From: DASQEH01 sp038239485
GTDB lineage: Bacteria > Actinomycetota > Actinomycetes > Propionibacteriales > Nocardioidaceae
DNA: 9,195 nt
Direction: 5' to 3'
Assembly: GCA_038239485.1 (NCBI GenBank)
Contig: JBBSET010000085.1
Coordinates: forward strand, 1-9,195
The translations under genes were made by a program, and so were the position numbers. Shown here piece after piece: positions 1 through 5,565 of this stretch (position 1 is its first letter; the number at the start of each line of letters is the position of its first letter). Below the pieces are notes generated by a model. The model worked only from the letters and a program-made list of their open reading frames with translations, was not told where the DNA came from and did no database searches.

Positions 1-556
1 CAAGATCCACCGCCAGTGAACGGGTGAGCCCGACCATGCCGGCTTTGGCGGCGGCGTACGCCGCGTCGTCGCGCATCGCCATCACGGGTCCGGTGACGCT
101 GCTCACCATGACGATCCGACCCCAGCCGCCGCGGCGCATCACCGGCAATGCCGCGCGGGTCATCAGGAAGGCCGTGTCAAGGTTGCGGCGCAGGCTGTGC
201 TGCCATTGCGCATAAGACACAGCCTCGACACCACCGGTGTCGGCACTGTCATCGGTGACCGCCACCATTCCGGCATTGTTCACCAGGACATCGAGCCGTC
301 CCCATCGCGCCTCAACGGCGGCGACCACCCCGTCTGGCGCAGATGGATCGGTCAGGTCGGTGACTATTGCCATGGCCTGCACCCCTGCCTGCTCGAGCTC
401 GAGGGCGCGCTCGTTCACGCGGTCGCTGGTGCCGGTGAGTGCAACAGAGGCGCCCAGGTCGCCGATACGCCGGCACACCGCGAACCCGATACCCGTGAGA
501 CTGCCGGCACCAGTCACGATCGCGACCCGGCCCGTCAAGTCGAGTCCGGTGGTCAT
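1..556 (-). CDS. Short-chain dehydrogenase/reductase (SDR), C-terminus cut by the window edge
   Basis: NAD(P)-dependent oxidoreductase of the classical SDR family, probably cytoplasmic and acting on a keto or hydroxy group of an unknown substrate. Read on the minus strand from ATG at 556, it begins MTTGLDLTGRVAIVTGAG. Visible family marks are the Rossmann glycine motif (TGAGSLTGIG, about residues 15-24), an acidic TDLTD stretch near residue 66, the NNAG motif near 94-97, and a catalytic Ser (VSSVTG) followed by YAAAK (YxxxK). About 185 residues are present of a usual 245-260, so the substrate loop and C-terminus lie outside. The glycine motif carries two more residues than the usual TGxxxGxG. 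No strong ribosome binding site precedes 556, and the frame is open further upstream (possible ATG near 708), but only 556 gives a normal SDR N-terminus. The family call is firm; the substrate cannot be told. Confidence 0.93.
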   Translation of the reverse strand, partial: MTTGLDLTGRVAIVTGAGSLTGIGFAVCRRIGDLGASVALTGTSDRVNERALELEQAGVQAMAIVTDLTDPSAPDGVVAAVEARWGRLDVLVNNAGMVAVTDDSADTGGVEAVSYAQWQHSLRRNLDTAFLMTRAALPVMRRGGWGRIVMVSSVTGPVMAMRDDAAYAAAKAGMVGLTRSLAVDL

Positions 557-576
557 GGTCAAGATGCTGCCAGACG

Positions 577-639
577 TCAGCCCAGGGCGTTGAACTGCTC
601 CGACGTGACGGGCTCCCGCCAGGTCGAAGTCAAGACCAT
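577..639 (-). pseudogene. Possible orphan C-terminal coding scrap upstream of the SDR
   Basis: A short minus-strand frame reads MVLTSTWREPVTSEQFNALG then TGA, ending 20 nt before the SDR start at 556. Eighteen of the 19 codons after the start end in G or C, much richer than the sequence just upstream in the same frame, which hits a stop a little further on. This looks like the surviving tail of a gene that once preceded the SDR in an operon, but 20 residues are too few to name a family. It could also be chance in GC-rich DNA. Confidence 0.25.
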
Positions 640-733
640 GCGGGACCCCTGGGAGCTGGTTAAGCCCGCAGCGCGTGGAGCGACCCTCGAGACAGCTGTC
701 GTTGCTCATGCCGCTGGGACGTTCGCGTCGACA

Positions 734-747
734 CCTGCGGGAGCAGG
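734..747 (-). terminator. Weak hairpin after the GH15 gene
   Basis: CCTGC and GCAGG form a 5-bp stem with a 4-nt loop, starting 7 nt beyond the GH15 stop codon on the minus strand. There is no run of U after it. Its place fits a transcript end, but the stem is short and could be chance. Confidence 0.25.
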
Positions 748-753
748 AAGCCG

Positions 754-2973
754 TCACCGTTGTTGGGTCAGGCACACCTCACTGTGGTAGCGACAGGCAA
801 CGACCTGCGGCGTCTCGATCGGCCTGCCGGCGTCGACCGAACGAGCCAGCCGGAGAAACTCGGCGTGTGTCCACGCCAGCGGACGCGCCGACTGGGTCCC
901 CTCACCAGGCGTCCGGGCGTTTGTCCCGCTGGGAGAGCGCCGGTCCCACACCTGCTCCGACAGCAACCCGGTCGAGTTGTCTGCTGACCTCGCCATCGTG
1001 TCGAGCAGGTACTGCGCACCGTGCCCCGCCACGAGTCGGTACTCGCCACGCTCCCCTGTCAACAGTGGCCAGCCCCGGCCCAGCGTCTGCCGTGAGCCGT
1101 CGTCGGTCACCCGCCACATCGAGCCGTCGCGAGCCTCGCCGTAGCCGTCGAACGACGAGCGGTGCCAGAACGGGCCGTTGGGCGTCTGGTACCGAAGCGT
1201 GCGGTCGACGACGGCGAGCGTCGACCGGATGCCGGGATCATCGGCACGCATGACGCCGAGGCGTACCAGCTCGAGGAAGCTCGGGTCCACGATCCGACGC
1301 TCGTCGACCAGCGGGCCTCCGTCAGGTACCTGGATCTTTGTCCCGGCATTGGCGTCGCCCCTCACGCTGACACGCAGATAGTAGGCCTTGCTGGACAGCG
1401 GGCCAGTGGTTGTCCGCGTCCACGCATCGAGGTTCTGCCGCCATGCGTCTGCGAGGGCCAGATAGCGGCCGGCAGCCTTATGGTCGCCGTTGTGGCGGGC
1501 GATGTCGGCGGCACAGACCAGGCCCGCGATCTCCGCGGCGATCGTCGCGGGCGAGTAGTTGCCCAGGTTCTCCCACCGTTCCTGCGGCGACGCCGGGCCA
1601 TGGGCGGCGAGATAGTTCGCGGACAGGCGTACGTGCGCCCAGTCGCTCGGACCTTTCCGGCCGAGCTGCTCGGCGAGGATGATCGGGAAAGCCACCTCGT
1701 CCATCTGCTCACTGGTGAAGACCGGCGTTCCGTCTAAGCGAGAGTTCTGGGGGAACGAGCCGTCCGGGCGCTGTTGGACCGTCCAGTCGTACGTCAACGC
1801 TCGGTTAGCGGCTGCGACGTCCCCGTCCGCGAGCAAACCGGTCGCGATCTGGTAGAGATCCCGCGACCAAACGGCATGGTATACGGGCAGGTCACGTAGC
1901 GAGTTCGCCCATGCCCACGGGCGCGACGGAGCGGCGACGAACCCGCCTCGGTAGGTCTTGTCCTCGCTGGCAGCGAGTACCATCGCGGACACCCGCCACA
2001 GGCTCTTCCAACGAGAAGCGCTCTGCGGGATCTGATCGAGGCCGGCGAGGTAGTGCCGCCACCCGGAGGCGTAGGCGGTAGACACCGTGGCAAAGCCGCC
2101 GGAAAGCGAGGCATGCGCGACCCGGCTGGCGGCCCGCCTCGTCGTCCCGAAGCCAACCGCCAGCGTGAGATGGCGATGGCCCGGCTGGCCGGTCAGCGCG
2201 GTTTCGCCGGTCTGCACCACATTGCCTGGCTGGGGGGCGACGTACGTCCAGTTCATGTGGTGGTCGGTGCGGAGATCGGTCCAGCCGTCGCTGGTCCCCA
2301 GGTAGCCGCTCGAAATGCGCGTCAACGCGGGCACGGCCGCCACCGCGGACCCCATCCCAGGTTGGCTCGACAACATCGTCGCACCCCGGCCCCCGCCGGT
2401 ATCGTCGGTCCCGTCGTCGCCCAGGGCCGGGTCGTGGAGGACGTACACCTCGTACGGCCTGCCGGTCAACGACCTGAACGAGATATTGACCAGCACCGTT
2501 GACCTGGCCGGATCCGTGACGTACGTCTTGGTGATCCGGTAGTCGCCGGACTTGGCGGTGTTGACGACTCGATACGTCAGGCCACGACCCCCGAGCACCC
2601 GCGTCCGGTGGGTGGTGTCCCGGTCCTCTCTATCGGTGAACGTACGACCGTCGGTGATCACCAGCTGGGAGTCCCGAACGCTCGGGGTGTCGATGCGCGG
2701 GTAGTACATCTCGGTCGCCTTGCCCGCGTTGACGGTGTACCAGACCTTGCTCCGCAGACCCCGAGCGGTTCCGAAGCCGGTCTTCGCGCCGTTCGTCCAG
2801 ACCGCGGCCGAACCCGGTGCACCTGGGGCGGTGGCCAGCTTCGCCGACTGACGTTGCGTCGCGGATGCGGCGGGCGACACGGCCGGGAGCGCACCCGGTA
2901 CCAGCGCAACCACCACGGCAGCCGCCGTGATCACACTTGATGGACCCGAGGGCACCGCCTTGGTGACGTGCAT
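754..2973 (-). CDS. Secreted GH15 glucan alpha-glucosidase (glucoamylase / glucodextranase type)
   Basis: Exo-acting glycoside hydrolase that releases glucose from non-reducing ends of alpha-glucans (starch-like or dextran-like) by inversion, outside the cell. Residues 1-38 form a Sec-type signal peptide with a hydrophobic core at 14-30 and likely cleavage after ASA; there is no lipobox. Residues about 55-300 resemble the beta-sandwich N-terminal domain of bacterial GH15 enzymes, and 320-715 the (alpha/alpha)6 barrel. Barrel motifs are WSRDLYQ (369-375), DGSFPQN (404-410), ERWEN with E468 as likely general acid, and LSEQVWD with E673 as likely general base, then PLAWTHAEF (698-706). At 739 residues it has the two core domains but no binding modules after them, unlike the longer Arthrobacter glucodextranase. 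Start at 2973 is set by AGGAG 7 nt upstream. It stands alone, with no transporter or regulator beside it. The family is secure; glucoamylase versus glucodextranase is not decided. Confidence 0.93.
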   Translation of the reverse strand: MHVTKAVPSGPSSVITAAAVVVALVPGALPAVSPAASATQRQSAKLATAPGAPGSAAVWTNGAKTGFGTARGLRSKVWYTVNAGKATEMYYPRIDTPSVRDSQLVITDGRTFTDREDRDTTHRTRVLGGRGLTYRVVNTAKSGDYRITKTYVTDPARSTVLVNISFRSLTGRPYEVYVLHDPALGDDGTDDTGGGRGATMLSSQPGMGSAVAAVPALTRISSGYLGTSDGWTDLRTDHHMNWTYVAPQPGNVVQTGETALTGQPGHRHLTLAVGFGTTRRAASRVAHASLSGGFATVSTAYASGWRHYLAGLDQIPQSASRWKSLWRVSAMVLAASEDKTYRGGFVAAPSRPWAWANSLRDLPVYHAVWSRDLYQIATGLLADGDVAAANRALTYDWTVQQRPDGSFPQNSRLDGTPVFTSEQMDEVAFPIILAEQLGRKGPSDWAHVRLSANYLAAHGPASPQERWENLGNYSPATIAAEIAGLVCAADIARHNGDHKAAGRYLALADAWRQNLDAWTRTTTGPLSSKAYYLRVSVRGDANAGTKIQVPDGGPLVDERRIVDPSFLELVRLGVMRADDPGIRSTLAVVDRTLRYQTPNGPFWHRSSFDGYGEARDGSMWRVTDDGSRQTLGRGWPLLTGERGEYRLVAGHGAQYLLDTMARSADNSTGLLSEQVWDRRSPSGTNARTPGEGTQSARPLAWTHAEFLRLARSVDAGRPIETPQVVACRYHSEVCLTQQR

Positions 2974-3053
2974 GCTCGTTCTCCTTCAGCGGGCGGGCCG
3001 ACGCCTTTGTGCGGGCCGCTTGCCCCCGTACGCTCCCACCAAACCGCGGTGAC

Positions 3054-3291
3054 CGCAATGCGCACCACATGATCTGCCCAGAAGCCCCGGTGGCTGGGCC
3101 GCGGCGTTCCCGACCGCTATCAGCTGGGGTCCACAGGAAGAGACTGACACGGGTTGAGTTGCTCCACACGAACACCTCCGACGGTTTCAGCAGGGATCCA
3201 CCAGGTCCCCGTTTGAGGATCGGCGCGTTGCGTTGACGCGCCTGTTTCCTCCAGGCAGGCTTCGACGCTGAGGAAGATTCGCAATGCGCAC
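3054..3291. repeat. 12-bp direct repeat (two copies) in the GH15 upstream region
   Basis: CGCAATGCGCAC occurs at 3054-3065 and again, identical, at 3280-3291, in the same direction. Both copies lie upstream of the GH15 gene, about 80 and 310 bp from its start. They could be regulator sites or simply repeated by chance. Confidence 0.25.
3222..3242. repeat. Inverted repeat, 7-bp arms, possible operator
   Basis: GGCGCGT and ACGCGCC are perfect 7-bp arms around a 7-nt spacer, 21 bp in all, about 250 bp upstream of the GH15 start. The size suits a dimeric regulator site, but the distance to the gene is large and the arms are GC-rich, so chance is quite possible. Confidence 0.25.
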
Positions 3292-3446
3292 AGGGTGGTC
3301 ACGCCGGTGAGTCCGATGGGGGTCGCCATGGTGGGGCATGCCGATGCCGGCCGCGTGTCAGGCTCCGTCAGCAGGGCCTGATACCGCGCCGCGATAGGCC
3401 CCGGTCTGGACGAAGAAGCCCAAAGGTGCCGGGTCGTGGTGGTCCA

Positions 3447-3520
3447 GCACGCGGTCAGCGATTGCCCGACGCGACAGAGCCCTTTGCGGGACTGAGCCGG
3501 CTCGTAACGCGGTCGCGTGC
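3447..3520 (-). terminator. Possible long stem-loop just after the thiolase stop
   Basis: GCACGCG follows the thiolase stop codon immediately on the minus strand (3520-3514) and its complement CGCGTGC lies at 3453-3447. Between them is the palindrome GAGCCGGCTC. Together they could fold into a branched structure that ends the transcript. There is no U tract and the loop is large, so the call is weak. Confidence 0.25.
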
Positions 3521-4708
3521 CTACATCGCCTCGAAGATCGCGGCGATACCTTGACCGCCGCCGATGCACATCGTCACTAGCGCGTATCTGCCCCCCGTCC
3601 GGCGCAGCTCGTAGAGCGCCTTGACGGTGAGGATCGCCCCGGTGGCGCCGATCGGGTGACCCAGCGCGATGCCGGACCCGTTCGGGTTGGTGCGATCGAC
3701 GGGCAGGCCGAGCTCGCGCGTGACCGCGAGGGCCTGGGCCGCGAACGCCTCGTTCACCTCGAAGACGTCGATGTCGTCGATCTTCAGATCTGCCCGCTCC
3801 AGCACCGATCGGACAGCTGGCACCGGGCCCATCCCCATCACCCGCGGCTCCACGCCGGCGTGGGTGTAGGCAACGAGGCGGCCCAGCGGCCGCAGCCCAC
3901 GGCTGGCCGCGAGATCACGGTCCGCGAGCACGACCGCGGCTGCCGCATCATTGACCCCAGCGGCGTTGCCCGCGGTGACAGTCCCGTCCTCGGCGAATGC
4001 CGGCCGCAGCTTGGCCAGATCCGCCACCGTGACGCCGGGCCGGATGTGCTCGTCGACAGTGACTGCGACGGGACCCTTCCTGGTGGGCACGTCGACAGGA
4101 ACGATCTGCTCGTCGAAGTAACCGGCCTCGACCGCCGCCGCGGCTCGACGATGACTCTCAGCAGCGAGGAGATCCTGGTCCGCGCGGGTCACCTGGTAGT
4201 CCGCGGCGACGTTCTCGGCAGTGACTCCCATGTGATAGCTGTCGAACGGGTCGGTCAAGGCGCCGACCATGGCGTCGACGGCGCCTGCATCTCCCATGCG
4301 CTGACCCCACCGCATGGCCGGCAGCCAGTACTGAGCACGGCTCATCGACTCGGCTCCCCCGGCAACTGCGGTGTCGACATCGCCGAGCCGGATCGCCTGG
4401 GCAGCGGACACAATCGCCTGCAACCCGCTGCCACACAGGCGATTCACGGTGAACGCTGGTGTCTGGACTGCCAGGCCGCCGTTGACCGCCGCCACCCGGG
4501 CCAGGTACATGTCCCGGGCCTCGGTGTGAATCACATTGCCGAATACCGCGTGGCCGATGTCGGCTGGTGGTAGCCCCGATCGGGTCACTGCTTCTCGTAC
4601 GACGGCTGCGGCCAGGTCGCACGGCGGGACGTCCTTCAGGCCGCCTCCGTAGTTACCGATGGCCGTGCGGGTGCCGGACAGGACGACAACATCTCGCAGC
4701 TCACTCAT
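3521..4708 (-). CDS. Acetyl-CoA C-acetyltransferase / beta-ketothiolase
   Basis: Thiolase that joins two acetyl-CoA into acetoacetyl-CoA plus CoA, or cleaves 3-ketoacyl-CoA in the reverse direction, in the cytoplasm. All 395 residues are present, the usual length. The nucleophilic Cys is C92 in NRLCGSGLQ; GGAESMSRA lies at 117-125, NEAF at 319-322, the catalytic His is H351 in GHPIGATG, and the second catalytic Cys is C381 in CIGGGQG. GMGPVPA near 292-298 is also typical. Start 4708 is ATG, with a modest GAGG 7 nt upstream. The gene lies 9 bp after the stop of a deleted SDR, an order seen in ketothiolase-reductase operons for polyhydroxybutyrate or fatty-acid metabolism. Without the SDR partner, and with no polymer synthase in view, biosynthetic versus degradative use is open. 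It may now depend on the relic's leader for transcription and translation. Confidence 0.95.
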   Translation of the reverse strand: MSELRDVVVLSGTRTAIGNYGGGLKDVPPCDLAAAVVREAVTRSGLPPADIGHAVFGNVIHTEARDMYLARVAAVNGGLAVQTPAFTVNRLCGSGLQAIVSAAQAIRLGDVDTAVAGGAESMSRAQYWLPAMRWGQRMGDAGAVDAMVGALTDPFDSYHMGVTAENVAADYQVTRADQDLLAAESHRRAAAAVEAGYFDEQIVPVDVPTRKGPVAVTVDEHIRPGVTVADLAKLRPAFAEDGTVTAGNAAGVNDAAAAVVLADRDLAASRGLRPLGRLVAYTHAGVEPRVMGMGPVPAVRSVLERADLKIDDIDVFEVNEAFAAQALAVTRELGLPVDRTNPNGSGIALGHPIGATGAILTVKALYELRRTGGRYALVTMCIGGGQGIAAIFEAM

Positions 4709-4717
4709 GATGTCGCC

Positions 4718-4884
4718 TCACATGTCCAGTAGGTCGTTGACGGTCCACGTCTGGCCTTGGCGGGTGAACTGTCGAGAGCCGGCCGCGCCGATCCCGCGCG
4801 CAGCTCCGGTAACGAGAGCGACGCGGCCGCGGCCTCCCTCTCGACGACGTCCAGCTCGGTTTCAGTCTGCGCGATGGTGGTCAT
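4718..4884 (-). pseudogene. Internally deleted SDR (FabG-like) fused to the thiolase leader
   Basis: This 167-bp stretch keeps both ends of an SDR gene but not the middle. It has a good ribosome site (GAGGGG, 4895-4890) 5 nt before ATG at 4884, giving MTTIAQTETELDVVEREAAA. A second frame, shifted by two bases, then reads GRVALVTGAARGIGAA, a textbook SDR cofactor motif. The same frame runs into GQTWTVNDLLDM and TGA at 4718, which looks like the usual SDR C-terminus (GQTxxVNGGxxM). The central 200 or so residues, with NNAG and YxxxK, are missing. The first frame also runs on for 59 codons to a TGA that overlaps the thiolase ATG (ATGA), so translation might still pass into the thiolase. A 3-oxoacyl or acetoacetyl-CoA reductase is the likely original function, by inference from its neighbour. 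Confidence 0.7.
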
Positions 4885-5095
4885 GACTGCCCCTCAGAGG
4901 CTCGGTTGGTCTGCAGGTCTTCGCCCGGGTGTTGCTGCGGCGACGGATGGCGGAATGGTCGTGGCTAGGCGGAATTTGGCCAGCTCGCGCTGCGATCCTT
5001 CGACTGGCCACGCGTGTCAGGTCTCGAGCCGGGGCTTGCAACGTCCAACGCTTCGGCCATGAGTCCATGATGATCGCCGACGCCAGGCTCTGGTA

Positions 5096-5109
5096 GGGCC
5101 TTATGGCCC
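5096..5109 (+). terminator. Small hairpin after a plus-strand relic
   Basis: GGGCC, a TTAT loop and GGCCC form a perfect 5-bp stem that overlaps the TAG (5094-5096) of a 49-codon plus-strand frame. It may be the end of an old transcript, but without a U tract it is only suggestive. Confidence 0.25.
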
Positions 5110-5152
5110 CTCATCCGTCCATGCGCCAGTCAACGCTGAGCCGACCCCATGA

Positions 5153-5266
5153 ATCAGGTCGGTCGCTCTTGTCGCCGAAGCCGTTCAGTTCGGCAGCGCC
5201 GTCCACACCATCCGTGAGCGCACCGGCGTGCCCTTCTTCCGGATGCTCGCCCCCGCCGACCGCTGA
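5153..5266 (+). pseudogene. Orphan C-terminal gene fragment, unknown family
   Basis: Just after an in-frame TGA at 5150, the plus strand reads about 37 residues to TGA at 5264-5266, including VALVAEAVQFGSAVHTIRE and ending FFRMLAPADR. About 86% of codons end in G or C, the pattern of real genes in this window, while the other frames are broken or poor. There is no start codon or ribosome site, so this looks like the tail of a plus-strand gene whose front has been lost. I do not recognise the family. Confidence 0.4.
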
Positions 5267-5297
5267 TACCAGCTGTCGTGCCGCCCCGCGTACCGAG

Positions 5298-5375
5298 ACC
5301 TCCAACAATCGCGATCGGGTCGCGATGATCACTGGAAACCACCAAGGCATCGCGAAGATCGTCAGCGCAATCTGA
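5298..5375 (+). pseudogene. Possible SDR N-terminal scrap
   Basis: The plus strand reads NNRDRVAMITGNHQGIAKIV and then stops at TGA (5373-5375). This resembles the first strand and glycine motif of an SDR (xRVAxITGxxQGIGKAI), with the last Gly of TGxxxGxG changed to Ala. About 78% of codons end in G or C. It has no start codon in frame nearby. With only about 20 matching residues, chance cannot be excluded. Confidence 0.3.
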
Positions 5376-5498
5376 CGGCTCGCAGGAGCGTAGCTGAACG
5401 GGCAGAGCCTTGCGTTGCAGGGCAGGGGGTCGAGGTGAGTCCCTTCGCCTCCACCGAACTCCCGCGTAGGGAGGGTGACATGGCAGCCCGTGCACAGG

Positions 5499-5532
5499 CG
5501 AGTAGCCCGACTCAGGGGAGTCGGGCTACTCG
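5499..5532 (-). terminator. Strong 15-bp perfect hairpin terminator
   Basis: The arms 5499-5513 and 5518-5532 are exact reverse complements over 15 bp, with the 4-nt loop AGGG, and begin about 33 nt beyond the stop of the secreted protein gene (5566). No U tract follows, as is common for actinobacterial terminators. The stem works in either direction, so it could also shield this gene from plus-strand reading. Confidence 0.85.
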
Positions 5533-5565
5533 TCACCTAGGTTTCAGGCCGTGCTTTTCGTGGGT

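Larger units (their letters stand above)
2974..3520. other. 547-bp gap between thiolase and GH15 gene
   Basis: I see no convincing gene here. It should hold the GH15 promoter and the end of the thiolase transcript. A minus-strand frame from near 3500 down to about 3371 reads like protein in places (LGFFVQTGAYRGAV) and ends in TGA, but only about 70% of its codons end in G or C, so it is at most a worn relic. Other items are an inverted repeat at 3222-3242, a 12-bp direct repeat and a long-range hairpin right after the thiolase stop. No promoter hexamers stood out. Confidence 0.6.
4885..5498. other. Relic-rich stretch of about 600 bp without an intact gene
   Basis: No frame here is convincing as a whole gene. 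The right part of the stretch carries short plus-strand frames with coding-like third positions, listed separately at 5153-5266 and 5298-5375. A 49-codon plus-strand frame at 4947-5096 ends in TAG; its tail (NVQRFGHESMMIADARLW) is coding-like and is followed at once by a GGGCC-TTAT-GGCCC hairpin (5096-5109). The segment next to 4884 should hold the promoter of the relic-thiolase unit. A minus-strand frame at 5111-5536 starts inside the terminator and is not believed. Confidence 0.55.

Noticed and set aside
197..790. 197-residue plus-strand frame
   Set aside because: It runs antisense to the SDR, which has clear family motifs; its own translation shows no domain and is an effect of high GC.
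3656..4573. 305-residue plus-strand frame
   Set aside because: It is antisense to the thiolase, whose catalytic residues are all present; no family features are seen in the plus-strand product.
5399..5500. Riboswitch (TPP, glycine or c-di-AMP type)
   Set aside because: The hairpins lack the conserved cores I know for these classes, and the stretch is downstream, not upstream, of a gene.
5111..5536. 141-residue minus-strand frame with a CxxC and a PxxEF stretch like a small zinc finger
   Set aside because: Its start lies inside the 15-bp terminator, only one half of a zinc site is visible, and plus-strand relics explain much of the same DNA.
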